Origin: Paracoccus solventivorans
Lineage (GTDB): Bacteria > Pseudomonadota > Alphaproteobacteria > Rhodobacterales > Rhodobacteraceae
DNA length: 64,000 bases
Direction of reading: 5' to 3'
Assembly (NCBI RefSeq): GCF_900142875.1
Contig: NZ_FRCK01000002.1
Coordinates: forward strand, 62,001-126,000
Positions within the stretch are counted from its first letter, which is position 1, and every line of letters starts with the position of its first letter. The notes beneath the pieces were generated by a model. That model ran no database searches, had not been told where the DNA came from, and saw nothing but the letters and a program-made list of their open reading frames with translations. Shown here one piece after another: positions 50,509 to 59,593 of the stretch. The translations under genes were made by a program, and so were the position numbers.

Positions 50509-52224
50509 TCACGCAAGCCCGATCAGCCCCATGCTTTCCAGCTTCAGCAGCACCTGCTGGGCGGCATAGTCCACGTCCACGCCCTCGGTCTGGACGCGCA
50601 GCTCGGGGTTTTCGGGAACCTCGTAGGGGTCGGAAATCCCGGTGAACTCCTTGATCTTGCCCTCGCGCGCCAGCTTGTAGAGCCCCTTGCGGTCGCGGCG
50701 CTCGCATTCTTCAAGGCTGGTGGCGACGTGGACTTCAAGAAAGGCGCCGTATTGCTCGATCATCTGGCGCACGGCGCGGCGGGTGGCGGCATAGGGCGCG
50801 ATCGGGGCGCAGAGCGCGATGCCGCCGTTCTTGGTGATCTCGGACGCGACATAGCCGATGCGCTTGATGTTGATGTCGCGGTGTTCCTTGCTGAACCCCA
50901 GTTCCGAGGACAGGTGCTTGCGCACCACGTCGCCGTCGAGCAGCGTCACCGGACGTCCGCCCAGCTCCATCAGCTTGACCATCAACGCATTGGCGATGGT
51001 GGATTTGCCCGACCCCGACAGCCCGGTGAAGAACACCGTGAACCCCTGCCTGTCGCGCGCGGGAGAGGTGCGGCGCAGCTGGCTCACCACCTCGGGGAAG
51101 CTGAACCACTCGGGGATCTCCAGCCCCTCGCGCAGGCGGCGGCGCAGTTCGGTGCCCGAGATGTCGAGGATGGTCGCGCCCTCCTCGACCTCGTCCCGGG
51201 GCTCGTATTGCGCGCGTTCCTGCACATAGACCATCTGCTTGAAGTCGACCATCTCGACCCCGATGTCGGCCTGGTGCTTGCGAAACAGTTCCTGCGCGTC
51301 ATAGGGGCCGTAGAAATCCTGCCCCTGGCTGTTCTTGCCGGGGCCGGCGTGGTCGCGGCCGACGATCATGTGGGTCAGCCCGTGGTTGCGGCGGATGATG
51401 CCGTGCCACACGGCCTCGCGCGGGCCGGCCATGCGCATCGCCAGGTTCAGCAGCGACAGATGCGTGGTGGCGGACGGATATTTGTCCAGCACCGCCTCGT
51501 AGCAGCGCACGCGGGTGAAATGGTCCACGTCGCCCGGCTTGGTCATGCCGACGACCGGATGGATCAGCAGGTTCGCCTGCGCTTCGCGCGCGGCGCGGAA
51601 GGTCAGTTCCTGATGCGCGCGGTGCAGCGGGTTGCGGGTCTGGAACGCCACGATCCGCCGCCAGCCCATCTTGCGGAAGAACGCCCGCAGCTCGTTCGGG
51701 GTGTCGCGGCGGGCCTTGAAATCGTAATGCGTCGGCGGCTGGATGCCGGTGATCGGCCCGCCCAGATAGACCGGCCCGGCCACGTTGTGCAGATAGTTGA
51801 TCGCCGGATGCGCGATGTCGTCGGCGCCGTTGCCAAAGACCTTTTCGGCCTCGTGCTTCTTGTCGGGGGTCCAGCGGTCGGTGACCGACAGGATGGCCAG
51901 GATCACCCCTTCCGGGTCGCGCAGCGCGATGTCGGTGCCCGGCTCTGCCTTGGCGGCGAATTCCTCGGACACGTCCAGCGTGATCGGCATCGGCCACAGC
52001 GCCCCCGAGGACAGCCGCATGTCGTTGACCACGCCGTCATAATCGGCCTCGGTCAGGAACCCCTTGAGGGGATGGAACCCCCCGCTCATCAGCAGTTCCA
52101 GATCGCACAGCTGCCGCTGGGTCAGGTCCCAGGACGGCATCTCGCCCGCATCGGCCTTGAGCTTCTGCGCCGAGTCGGCGTTAACGTAAAGTTCCGGAAT
52201 CGGCACGAGGTTGGGCTGGCTCAT
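50509..52224 (-). CDS. Fused ATP sulfurylase / APS kinase
   Basis: Bifunctional sulfate-activating enzyme of 571 residues. The sulfurylase part (about 1-385) carries QTRNPLHRAHQEL near 192 and GRDHAGPG near 286. The kinase part (about 390-571) has GLSGSGKST near 396, LDGDVVRKHL and ATSLEECERRDRKGLY. It converts sulfate to APS and then PAPS for assimilation or sulfonation. The order sulfurylase-kinase is that of single-chain alphaproteobacterial enzymes. The initiator is either ATG 52224 or GTG 52230, with no strong ribosome site. TrxB, encoded next on the same strand, could supply thioredoxin for PAPS reduction. Confidence 0.95.
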   Translation of the reverse strand: MSQPNLVPIPELYVNADSAQKLKADAGEMPSWDLTQRQLCDLELLMSGGFHPLKGFLTEADYDGVVNDMRLSSGALWPMPITLDVSEEFAAKAEPGTDIALRDPEGVILAILSVTDRWTPDKKHEAEKVFGNGADDIAHPAINYLHNVAGPVYLGGPITGIQPPTHYDFKARRDTPNELRAFFRKMGWRRIVAFQTRNPLHRAHQELTFRAAREAQANLLIHPVVGMTKPGDVDHFTRVRCYEAVLDKYPSATTHLSLLNLAMRMAGPREAVWHGIIRRNHGLTHMIVGRDHAGPGKNSQGQDFYGPYDAQELFRKHQADIGVEMVDFKQMVYVQERAQYEPRDEVEEGATILDISGTELRRRLREGLEIPEWFSFPEVVSQLRRTSPARDRQGFTVFFTGLSGSGKSTIANALMVKLMELGGRPVTLLDGDVVRKHLSSELGFSKEHRDINIKRIGYVASEITKNGGIALCAPIAPYAATRRAVRQMIEQYGAFLEVHVATSLEECERRDRKGLYKLAREGKIKEFTGISDPYEVPENPELRVQTEGVDVDYAAQQVLLKLESMGLIGLA

Positions 52225-52405
52225 CTGCACACTCGATCATCAGGACAAAACATGCGCCTGCCGCGAATTGCTGCGGTGCGCGAATCCAGCCTTAGCCGCC
52301 GTGCCGCGGCGCTGCAACAGCCAGTCGTTGCGATTTTTCCGGCCCGTTTTGCCGTTGCGCGCCCGCTTGCCCGCCTGCCGGCGGTGCGGGCGCGTCTGCG
52401 ACGGC

Positions 52406-53419
52406 TCAGGCGGTGCCGGCGCGCTCGGGCGCGTGGTGCACATCGGTCGCCGCGGCGGGGGTTGTGGCGCGCTCGGCCATGCCCTCGGCGGCCAGGAAAT
52501 GCTCGGCATCCAGCGCCGCCATGCAGCCCATCCCGGCGCTGGTCACAGCTTGCCGATAGCTGTCGTCGGTCAGGTCGCCGGCCGCGAACACCCCGGGGAC
52601 CGAGGTGCGGGTGGTGCCCGGCTCGACCCGGACATAGCCGCCGTCGCGCAGCTTCAGCTGGTCCTTGACCAGTTCCGAGGCGGGCGAATGGCCGATGGCG
52701 ATGAACACCCCGTCCGCGGCGATGTTGCGGGTGGCGCCGTCCACGGTCGAGCGCAGCACCGCCCCGGTCACCCCTAGCGGCTGGTCGGTGCCGGTGATCT
52801 CGGCGATCTCGTGGTTCCAGAGAATTTCCACCTTGGGATGCTTGAACAGCCGATCCTGCAGCACCCGTTCCGCCCGCAGGCTGTCGCGGCGGTGGACCAG
52901 CGTCACCTTGCTGGCGAAATTGGTCAGGAACAGCGCCTCCTCGACCGCGGTATTGCCGCCGCCGACCACGACCACCTCGCGCCCGCGATAGAAGAATCCG
53001 TCGCAGGTGGCGCAGGCCGAGACGCCGAAGCCCTGGAACCGGGTCTCGCTGTCCATCCCCAGCCAGCGCGCCTGCGCCCCGGTGGCCAGGATCACCGCAT
53101 CGGCCGTCCACCGCGCGCCGCTGTCGCATTCGGCGACAAACGGTCGCTGCGACAGGTCGAGCCGGGTCACCGTGTCGGAGACGATCTCGGTCCCGACCTC
53201 GCGGGCGTGGTTTTCCATGCGCGCCATCAGTTCCGGGCCGGTGACCATGGCGTCGCCCGGCCAGTTTTCCACGTCGGTGGTGATGGTCAGCTGCCCGCCC
53301 GGCTGCATCCCTTGGATCAGCACCGGGTCCAGCATCGCGCGGGCGGCATAGACCCCGGCGGTATAGCCGGCCGGGCCGGAGCCGATGATCAGAACGCGGG
53401 TGTGACGGGTCTGGGCCAT
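52406..53419 (-). CDS. trxB: Thioredoxin-disulfide reductase
   Basis: FAD/NADPH enzyme that reduces thioredoxin, 337 residues. It has the FAD motif LIIGSGPAGYTA (10-21), the redox pair C136-A-T-C139 in SACATCDGFF, the NADPH loop VVVGGGNTAVEEA and the C-terminal FAD motif FAAGDLTDDSYRQA. About 25 extra residues (ATTPAAATDVHH and on) follow the usual end; they are low complexity. AAGGAAATCCC precedes the ATG at 53419. The DUF4395 gene ends 58 bases upstream on the same strand. Confidence 0.95.
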   Translation of the reverse strand: MAQTRHTRVLIIGSGPAGYTAGVYAARAMLDPVLIQGMQPGGQLTITTDVENWPGDAMVTGPELMARMENHAREVGTEIVSDTVTRLDLSQRPFVAECDSGARWTADAVILATGAQARWLGMDSETRFQGFGVSACATCDGFFYRGREVVVVGGGNTAVEEALFLTNFASKVTLVHRRDSLRAERVLQDRLFKHPKVEILWNHEIAEITGTDQPLGVTGAVLRSTVDGATRNIAADGVFIAIGHSPASELVKDQLKLRDGGYVRVEPGTTRTSVPGVFAAGDLTDDSYRQAVTSAGMGCMAALDAEHFLAAEGMAERATTPAAATDVHHAPERAGTA

Positions 53420-53477
53420 GGGATTTCCTTCCTGAACCTTGAGGATGTAGCGCCGCGGGGCGTGGCTCACAAGCGGG

Positions 53478-54173
53478 CTATTCGCCCGGGCCCGGCGCGG
53501 TGATCGAGACGGCGGCCGGCGCGGCGGCCGGGGTGGTGGCCGCGCCCGGCCGCGCCGGCGGCTCCATCGTCGCCACCACCGGGATCAGCGCGGCGATGCC
53601 CAGCAGCACCGCCAGCAGCACCGCGACCTCGGCCTTGCGGGCGCGGGTCATCGGGTCGCGGCGCGGCTTCATCGCGCAGACGCCGCCCGGGCAGTGGCTG
53701 ACCGCGCGGCGCATCACCAGCGGATACAGCTTGCAGCCCACGCAGATGCCGAACACCGCTTCCAGATACAGCAGCGCCATGCAGACCATGCAGGCCGCCA
53801 TCAGCCACGGGCCGGCGATGTTGAAGCCCCAGATCATCACCATCACCGCCGCCGCCAGCCCCAGCCCCAGCGACCAGGCAAAGCGTTTCTGCGGCGCGCC
53901 GGTGAACTCGGGCTGCTGGTTGCCGACGATCAGCCGCGCCAGCACCAGGCTGGGGGCAAAGCGCGGGTTCACCAGCACCCGCAGCGCGAAATCGACGAAG
54001 AACAGCGTGACCACCAGCCGCATCGGCAGAAAGTTTTCCAGCAGCGCCGCATTGATCGCGGCGATCACCGACAGCAGCAGCAGGATGCCGGCGGCGGCGC
54101 GGGCCTCGCGCTCGTTCAGCACCGGCACGTCATAGCCGGGGCGGCTTTCCCCAAAGGACAGGATGGCGGACAT
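53478..54173 (-). CDS. DUF4395 membrane protein
   Basis: A 231-residue protein with about five hydrophobic segments (near 27-47, 49-66, 98-117, 120-140 and 180-200). Between the fourth and fifth are cysteines in MVCMAL, GICVGCKLYPLVM and SHCPGGVCAM, a pattern typical of DUF4395. An exposed Ala/Pro tail ends the protein. The function is unknown. Members commonly accompany thioredoxin, rhodanese and sulfide-related genes, and here trxB follows in the same direction with sat-cysC beyond. It is divergent from an Lrp-type regulator with a sharp palindrome in the promoter region. Confidence 0.85.
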   Translation of the reverse strand: MSAILSFGESRPGYDVPVLNEREARAAAGILLLLSVIAAINAALLENFLPMRLVVTLFFVDFALRVLVNPRFAPSLVLARLIVGNQQPEFTGAPQKRFAWSLGLGLAAAVMVMIWGFNIAGPWLMAACMVCMALLYLEAVFGICVGCKLYPLVMRRAVSHCPGGVCAMKPRRDPMTRARKAEVAVLLAVLLGIAALIPVVATMEPPARPGAATTPAAAPAAVSITAPGPGE

Positions 54174-54214
54174 GAAGGGTCTCCGAGAATTGTCGGGGCC
54201 AGATATGTTTATAT

Positions 54215-54226
54215 TCGTATATACGA
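54215..54226. promoter_or_regulatory. Palindromic operator-like site, DUF4395/lrp intergenic
   Basis: TCGTATATACGA is a perfect 12-bp palindrome inside a markedly AT-rich stretch (about 54200-54240), 42 bases upstream of the DUF4395 start. The wider sequence ATTC-N8-GATA is close to the ATTC-N8-GAAT site that I recall for the persulfide sensor SqrR, with two mismatches. It could equally be a site of the divergent Lrp protein. Confidence 0.55.
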
Positions 54227-54378
54227 TAATTGCGCATTATGCCGCACCCCCTGTCGCACCCCCCTGCCCGCGGGTCTTTCCGCCAAGCGCTGCGTTGCGG
54301 GGCGATCTTTTGAAACAATATTGCGCCGCCCGCCGCGAACCCGTAAGTTCCGCGCCGGAACGCAGGAGTGGGCAGAAC

Positions 54379-54864
54379 ATGGCAGGCGCCAGGCTGGATG
54401 ACATCGACCGACTGATCCTGGCGGAATTGCAGGCGGACGGGCGGATGACCAACGTCGAGCTGGCCCGCCGGGTCGGCATCTCGGCCCCGCCCTGCCTGCG
54501 CCGGGTCCGCACGCTGGAAGAACAGGGCTTCATCCGCGGCTATCACGCCGACGTCGCCCCGCGCGAGCTGGGGTTCGAGGTGCAGGTGTTCGCCATGGTG
54601 CGCCTGCACAGCCAGTCCGAACGCGACCTGACCGCCTTCGAGGACCGCGCCCGCGGCTGGGCGCTGGTGCGCGAATGCCACATGCTGAACGGCGAGATCG
54701 ACTTCATCCTGAAATGCGTGGCGCCGGACCTGTCCACCTTCCAGCGCTTCCTGACCGAACAGCTGACCGCCGCCGACAACGTGGCCAGCGTCAAGACCAG
54801 CCTGGTGATCCGCTGCGCCAAGGACGAGCCCGGCGTGCCGTTCGAGATGGTCGAGCCGCGCTAG
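54379..54864 (+). CDS. Lrp/AsnC-family transcriptional regulator
   Basis: Regulator of 161 residues. The N-terminal winged HTH (about 3-60) has LDDIDRLILAELQADGRMTN and VELARRVGISAPPCLRRVRT. The RAM ligand-binding domain (about 68-150) follows. AGGAGTGGG precedes the ATG at 54379. It has only low similarity to the leucine-responsive subgroup, so the effector amino acid is not predicted. It is divergent from DUF4395-trxB, which may be its target, and its stop overlaps the end of pgeF by four bases. Confidence 0.92.
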   Translation: MAGARLDDIDRLILAELQADGRMTNVELARRVGISAPPCLRRVRTLEEQGFIRGYHADVAPRELGFEVQVFAMVRLHSQSERDLTAFEDRARGWALVRECHMLNGEIDFILKCVAPDLSTFQRFLTEQLTAADNVASVKTSLVIRCAKDEPGVPFEMVEPR

Positions 54865-55619
54865 AGCGCGATCGCCGAGATCAGCCGCCCGTAATCGGCC
54901 GCCCCCTGATGGGTGGCGCGGCGATAGCTGAAGAAGCGGTCGGGGTCGGAATAGGTGCAGTGGCCGATCCATTCGGCCTCGACCCCCAGCTCGCGCAGCG
55001 CCGCCAGCCCGAATCCCGGCAGGTCGAACATCGGCCGGCCATTGGGCCCGCCGGAAAAGAACCGCGCGTGGCGGTCGTCCTCGACCAGGAAGCGGTCCAT
55101 GAAATCCTCGCCCACCTCATAGGCGCGCTGGCTGATGCAGGGGCCGATCACCGCGCTGATCTCGCGCGCGCCCGCCGCGCGCATGGCGGCGACCGTAGCG
55201 TCCAGAATCCCGTCCAGCGCGCCTTTCCAGCCGGCATGGGCGGCGCCGATCACCCCGGCCCGGCGGTCGGCCAGCAGGATCGGCTGGCAGTCGGCGGTCA
55301 GCACCGCGATGGCAAGCCCGGGCACGGTCGAGACGATGGCGTCGGCCTCGGTCGCGGCCACGCTGTCCAGATCCTCGCCCCCGGTCAGGGTCACCACCAG
55401 GTCGGAATGGGTCTGGTGCACCGTCGCCAGCCGGTCCGGCCCCACCCCCATCGCCGCCGCCACCCGCGCGCGGTTGATCGCCACGATCTCGCGCTGGTCG
55501 GTCGAGCCGCGGCCGCAGTTCAGCCCCGAAAACAGCCCCGAAGAGGCCCCGCCCTTGCGGGTGAAGAACCCGTGGCTCAGCGGGCGCAGGGCGGGATGGG
55601 TCAGGATTTCCAGCGTCAT
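54861..55619 (-). CDS. pgeF: Peptidoglycan editing factor (multicopper-oxidase-fold YfiH/PgeF)
   Basis: A 252-residue protein with the DUF152/YfiH metal site: His71 in VHQTHSDLV, Cys111 in TADCQP and His128 in AAHAGWKGAL. The E. coli homologue corrects L-Ser misincorporation in peptidoglycan precursors, and relatives show polyphenol oxidase or purine nucleoside activity. It follows midA by 34 bases on the same strand, giving lgt-midA-pgeF, a conserved alphaproteobacterial order. Confidence 0.94.
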   Translation of the reverse strand: MTLEILTHPALRPLSHGFFTRKGGASSGLFSGLNCGRGSTDQREIVAINRARVAAAMGVGPDRLATVHQTHSDLVVTLTGGEDLDSVAATEADAIVSTVPGLAIAVLTADCQPILLADRRAGVIGAAHAGWKGALDGILDATVAAMRAAGAREISAVIGPCISQRAYEVGEDFMDRFLVEDDRHARFFSGGPNGRPMFDLPGFGLAALRELGVEAEWIGHCTYSDPDRFFSYRRATHQGAADYGRLISAIAL

Positions 55620-55653
55620 CGGGTCAGCGTCACCGGGTCAAGGGGATCGGGCG

Positions 55654-56757
55654 TCAGGTTGCGGGGCCGGCCCCGCCGGGGCCGGAACGGTGTTGCGGCG
55701 CGGGTCCGTCCCGCAGCGGCAGCGGGCGGAACCCCGGCGGCGGCGGCGAATCCTTGGCCCAGACGGCCATCGCTTTGAACAGGTGACCCATCCGCGCGGG
55801 CGCGGTCAAGCGGTCCAATGCCTCGGCCGCGCCCGTATCGCCGGCAGCGGCCAGCCGCGCGGCCCGCGCCTCGATCCCCAGCGCCTGCAGCCACGGGCCC
55901 TGCGGCTCGGGCGGGGATGCGAGCGCGCCCGCGCGGATCGCGGCAGCGGCGAGCGGCGCGAAATCGACATGGGCGGTCAGGTCGGCTTCCCCGGGATGGG
56001 CCAGCGGGTCGTCATAGGCGTGCGCCCGCAGCGCCTGCAGGCTGTCGCCGCGCCCGTCCCAGGTGCCATAGTCGATGACGATGGCCGCGCCGCCGTGGCT
56101 GGCGATGCGCCCGGCGACGGTGGCCGTGATCGCCGCGCCCTCGGGGCAGCTCTCGCGGATCTCGCCCTCGGGTCCGTCCAGGGGCAGCGGCTGCGGCGCG
56201 CCCAGCGCCAGCGCCAGAGCGCCCGCGGCGTCCAGCGTCACCATGCGCTCGGCCCAGCCTTGCGCGGTGCGCTGCACCTGTCGGATCGGCAGCGCGTCGA
56301 AGAACTCGTTGGCGATCAGGAACAGCGGCGCCTGCGGCAGATCGGCGGCGGAATCGAGATGCAGCACCTCGCCCAGCCGCTGGCGCTGCACGAGGCGCAG
56401 ATGCGGCGAGGCCTCGACCAGCGCCACCGTCGCCGCCTGCCGGAACCCGGGCACGCGGGCGGTGGCGCGCAACACGTCCGCCATCAGCGTTCCCCGCCCC
56501 GGCCCCAGCTCGGCCAGCGTGAACGGGGCGGGCGCGCCCTGGTCCAGCCACGCCTGCGCGATGGCCAGCCCGACCAGCTCGCCGAACATCTGGCTGATTT
56601 CCGGCGCGGTGGTGAAATCGCCCTGCGCGCCGAACGGATCGCGGGTGGAATAATACCCGTGCTGCGGATGCATGAGGCACAGCCGCATGTACTCGTCCAG
56701 CGCCATCGGCCCCTCGGCGCGGATGCGGGCGGCGATGATCCGGGCCAGCGGCGTCAC
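55654..56757 (-). CDS. MidA/NDUFAF7-family SAM-dependent methyltransferase
   Basis: A 367-residue methyltransferase starting at GTG 56757, which overlaps the lgt stop by four bases. It opens with [21 protein letters not shown] and [20 protein letters not shown], and has the SAM motif [16 protein letters not shown] and [11 protein letters not shown], all family hallmarks. The mitochondrial relative NDUFAF7 methylates an arginine of a complex I subunit during assembly. A role in complex I assembly here is plausible but inferred. The C-terminal 35 residues are Pro/Gly-rich and not conserved. Confidence 0.92.
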   Translation of the reverse strand: MTPLARIIAARIRAEGPMALDEYMRLCLMHPQHGYYSTRDPFGAQGDFTTAPEISQMFGELVGLAIAQAWLDQGAPAPFTLAELGPGRGTLMADVLRATARVPGFRQAATVALVEASPHLRLVQRQRLGEVLHLDSAADLPQAPLFLIANEFFDALPIRQVQRTAQGWAERMVTLDAAGALALALGAPQPLPLDGPEGEIRESCPEGAAITATVAGRIASHGGAAIVIDYGTWDGRGDSLQALRAHAYDDPLAHPGEADLTAHVDFAPLAAAAIRAGALASPPEPQGPWLQALGIEARAARLAAAGDTGAAEALDRLTAPARMGHLFKAMAVWAKDSPPPPGFRPLPLRDGPAPQHRSGPGGAGPAT

Positions 56758-57623
56758 CGCGACCTCAGCGCCCACAGGACAAAGCCCGCGCCCACCGCCA
56801 CCATCGGCAGCGACAGCAGCTGCCCCATGGTCACGCCCCAAACCGGCCCGCCCAGCACATGGCCCAGCGGATTGTCGGGGGTGATGAAACGGGCGTCGGC
56901 CTGGCGGAAGAACTCGACCACGAAACGCGCCAGCCCGTAGCCGGCCAGGAACACCCCCAGCGCCAGCCCCGGCCGCGCCAGCCCGCCGCGGCGCACCAGC
57001 ACCAGCAGCACCAGCCCCAGCAGCAGCCCCTCCAGCCCGGCCTCATACAGCTGGCTGGGATGGCGGGCGCAGGCGCCGACGATGCCGGGACAGTCCTGCG
57101 CGGCCTCGCCGGGGAAGATCACCCCCCAGGGGGCGGTGGTCGGGCGCCCCCACAGCTCGGCATTGATGAAATTGGCCAGCCGCCCCAGCAGCAGCCCGAC
57201 CGGCGCCGCCACCGCCAGCGCATCGGCGAGCGACAGCGCCGCGATGCCGTGGCGGCGCGCCCAGGCCCAGGCGGCCAGCACCACCCCCAGGAAACCGCCG
57301 TGAAACGACATGCCGCCCTGCCAGACCTTGATGATCTCACCCGGGTGCGACAGGTAGTAGCCGGGCTCGTAGAACAGCACGAAGCCCAGCCGCCCGCCCA
57401 GGATCACCCCGACGACGACCCAGGTCAACAGCTCCTCGACCTGTTCGGGGCGCATGGGCGCGGCCCCGCCCCAAAGCCGCGGGCGCCGCATCAGCGCCAC
57501 GATGATCCGCCAGCCGATCAGCAGCCCGGCCAGATAGGCCAGCGCATACCAGCGCAGCGCGAACTCACGCCCGGCGATGGTGATCGCGAACACGTCCGGC
57601 GAGATTTCGGGGAATGGGATCAT
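56754..57623 (-). CDS. lgt: Prolipoprotein diacylglyceryl transferase
   Basis: Inner-membrane enzyme that moves diacylglycerol from phosphatidylglycerol to the lipobox cysteine, 289 residues with about seven hydrophobic segments. The signature region is [20 protein letters not shown], and the essential arginine-containing loop and HPSQLYEA follow. Length and layout are normal. It leads the lgt-midA-pgeF unit and is divergent from ubiK. Confidence 0.96.
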   Translation of the reverse strand: MIPFPEISPDVFAITIAGREFALRWYALAYLAGLLIGWRIIVALMRRPRLWGGAAPMRPEQVEELLTWVVVGVILGGRLGFVLFYEPGYYLSHPGEIIKVWQGGMSFHGGFLGVVLAAWAWARRHGIAALSLADALAVAAPVGLLLGRLANFINAELWGRPTTAPWGVIFPGEAAQDCPGIVGACARHPSQLYEAGLEGLLLGLVLLVLVRRGGLARPGLALGVFLAGYGLARFVVEFFRQADARFITPDNPLGHVLGGPVWGVTMGQLLSLPMVAVGAGFVLWALRSR

Positions 57624-57774
57624 GGTTTCCTCGTGGACCGCCGGGATTTGGCCGGGTTTGCTTGGCCGGGCCGGGCGGCGCTGTCAACCGCGCCGCCGCT
57701 GACAGCCGATCATTGAAGCGCGAGCGCGGCGGCGCCATATAGAGCCCCGACGCAGGACGCGAAAGGACGACACC

Positions 57775-58050
57775 ATGACCACCCAGGGCAGCGGGCCGAA
57801 CCGTTTTCTGGACGACATGTCCCGGCTGATGACCAATGCGATGGGCGTGGCCCAGGGCGCCCGGGACGAGGCCGAGACCGCGATGAAAAGCTGGGTGGAC
57901 CGCTGGCTGGCGGACCGCAACTTCGTCACCCGCGAAGAGTTCGAGGCGGTCCGCGACATGGCCATCAAGGCCCGCACCGAAAACGCCGAGCTGCGCGCGA
58001 TGATCGCCGAATTGCAGGGCAAGGGCTCGGGCGACCAGCCGGTCGGCTGA
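57775..58050 (+). CDS. ubiK: UbiK accessory factor (BMFP family)
   Basis: A small helical protein of 91 residues. The N-terminal part (FLDDMSRLMTNAMGVAQGAR) is an amphipathic membrane-fusogenic helix, and the C-terminal part (VTREEFEAVRDMAIKARTEN and on) is a coiled coil for trimerisation. The family helps the ubiquinone synthesis complex in E. coli. Followed by a large inverted repeat and convergent with a DUF6476 gene. Confidence 0.92.
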   Translation: MTTQGSGPNRFLDDMSRLMTNAMGVAQGARDEAETAMKSWVDRWLADRNFVTREEFEAVRDMAIKARTENAELRAMIAELQGKGSGDQPVG

Positions 58051-58083
58051 GCACTCCCCTTGCGCGCCGACGGCACGGCCGCA

Positions 58084-58155
58084 ATGGGTATTTGAGCCAG
58101 AAAGAAACCCGCAGCCGGGCGCGCCCGGTGATTTCTTTCTGGTCCAAATACCCAT
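58084..58155. repeat. Large inverted repeat (24-bp arms) after ubiK
   Basis: Arms at 58084-58107 and 58132-58155 are complementary except for two adjacent positions. Each has GGGTATTTG and CCAGAAAGAAA. The centre holds a second GC hairpin (GCCGGGCGCGCCCGG). The GTATTT/AAAGAAA content resembles the tail of the dispersed repeat, here in two inverted copies, so it looks like two repeat ends joined head to head. It may terminate both ubiK and the convergent DUF6476 gene. Confidence 0.85.
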
Positions 58156-58200
58156 GCAGCGGCGACGCCGGGCGAGCCCGGACGGTCGGAGCGCCGCGGC

Positions 58201-58506
58201 TCAGGAATCGGGCGTCACGGACTGCCGCAGCCTGCCGCCGCGGTCGAACAGCAGGATGTTGCCCCTCCCCGTGACCACCACCGTCCAGTCGCGGGCAAAG
58301 GTGACGGCGGCGGCGGTCTCTCCCTTTGGCAGGGTGATCGCTTCGGGCAGTTCCGGCAGCGACGGCGACAGCCGCAACCACAGCGTTGCCGCCACCACGG
58401 CGATGCCCAGCATCATCACCAGCGCCAGCGCCGTCACCAGCCGGCGCAGCCAGGCCAGTTCCGGCACTTTCCCCGCCCCGCTCTCTGCCTTATCATGCGC
58501 CGCCAT
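58201..58506 (-). CDS. DUF6476 family membrane-anchored protein
   Basis: A 101-residue protein with one transmembrane segment (about 27-50, LVTALALVMMLGIAVVAATLW) and a small periplasmic domain: LPKGETAAAVTFARDWTVVV then GRGNILLFDRGG. The function is unknown. The family is found beside rluA in Rhodobacteraceae. Its ATG (58506-58504) and the divergent rluA ATG (58505-58507) share two bases within CATG, so the two genes have overlapping start codons. Confidence 0.75.
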   Translation of the reverse strand: MAAHDKAESGAGKVPELAWLRRLVTALALVMMLGIAVVAATLWLRLSPSLPELPEAITLPKGETAAAVTFARDWTVVVTGRGNILLFDRGGRLRQSVTPDS

Positions 58507-59563
58507 GCCCGACCTCGTTCTGACCCTCGCGGCCGACCTGCCGCCGACCGAGCCCCTGCGGCTTGATAAGGCGCTGGCCGAGGCGGCGCCAGCGTCGGCG
58601 TCGCTGTCGCGCTCCCGCATCGTGCGGCTGATCGCCGAGGGCGCGGTGCGCGGCCCCGCCGGCATCGTGCGCGACGGCAAGGCCCGCGCCCTTCCCGGCG
58701 AATATGTAATCACGATCGGCGCGCCCGAGCCGATCGACGCCCGCCCCGAGGCGATCCCGCTGACCATCGCCTATGAGGATGACGAGCTGATCGTCATCGA
58801 CAAGCCGGCCGGCATGGTGGTGCATCCGGCGCCCGGCAGCCCCTCGGGGACGCTGGTCAACGCGCTGCTGGCGCATTGCGCGGGCAGCCTGTCGGGGATC
58901 GGCGGCGCGCTGCGCCCCGGCATCGTGCACCGCATCGACAAGGACACCTCGGGGCTGCTGGTCGTCGCCAAGACCGACCGCGCCCATCACGCGCTGGCCC
59001 GGCAGTTCGAGGACCACAGCGCCTCGCGCCGCTATCTGGCGCTGGCGCATGGGGTGATCGACCCCGCCGACCCGCGGCTGCGCGGCCTGCCCGGCATCAG
59101 TTTCGAGCCCGGCGGGGTGCTGCGGATCGCGACCAACATCGGCCGCCACCCCAGCGACCGCCAGCGCCAGGCGGTCAGCACCACCCAGGGCCGCCATGCG
59201 GTGACACGGGCGCGGATGCTGGAAAGCTTCGGCCAGCCCCCGGCGGCGATGCTGGCGGAATGCCGGCTGGAAACCGGCCGCACCCACCAGATTCGGGTGC
59301 ATTTGACCTATTGCGGGCTGGGGCTGATCGGAGATCCGGTCTATGGTGGCGCGCGCCGCGCCTCGGTCCGGGCGCTGGGGCCCGAGGCTGCCGCCGCCAT
59401 CGCCGAGTTTCCCCGGCAGGCGCTGCACGCGGCGCATCTGGGCTTCGACCACCCCGCCGACGGCCGCCGGCTCAGCTTCGACAGCCCCATGCCCGCGGAC
59501 ATGACGACACTGGCCGCCGCCCTGCGTGGAACCGGCCCAGACCCCCTGCGTTCTGATATATGA
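58505..59563 (+). CDS. RluA-family pseudouridine synthase
   Basis: A 352-residue rRNA pseudouridine synthase of the RluD/RluA group. An N-terminal S4-like domain (about 17-75) precedes the catalytic domain. The catalytic Asp145 is in HRIDKDTSGLLVVAKT. ETGRTHQIRVH and YGGAR motifs follow. It would modify 23S rRNA uridines; the exact position cannot be assigned. The start at 58505 shares bases with the divergent DUF6476 start. Its last codons contain a promoter-like match for the downstream rpoH. Confidence 0.93.
   Translation: MPDLVLTLAADLPPTEPLRLDKALAEAAPASASLSRSRIVRLIAEGAVRGPAGIVRDGKARALPGEYVITIGAPEPIDARPEAIPLTIAYEDDELIVIDKPAGMVVHPAPGSPSGTLVNALLAHCAGSLSGIGGALRPGIVHRIDKDTSGLLVVAKTDRAHHALARQFEDHSASRRYLALAHGVIDPADPRLRGLPGISFEPGGVLRIATNIGRHPSDRQRQAVSTTQGRHAVTRARMLESFGQPPAAMLAECRLETGRTHQIRVHLTYCGLGLIGDPVYGGARRASVRALGPEAAAAIAEFPRQALHAAHLGFDHPADGRRLSFDSPMPADMTTLAAALRGTGPDPLRSDI
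59528..59552 (+). promoter_or_regulatory. GGAAC-N16-CGTT match upstream of rpoH
   Basis: GGAAC at 59528-59532 and CGTT at 59549-59552, separated by 16 bases. This fits the EcfG (general stress sigma factor) consensus of alphaproteobacteria. It lies in the 3' end of the rluA coding sequence, about 42 bases before the rpoH start. About one such match is expected by chance in a window of this size. Confidence 0.35.
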
Positions 59564-59593
59564 GTTGCGGCCCGATGCCGCACAAGGATGACG

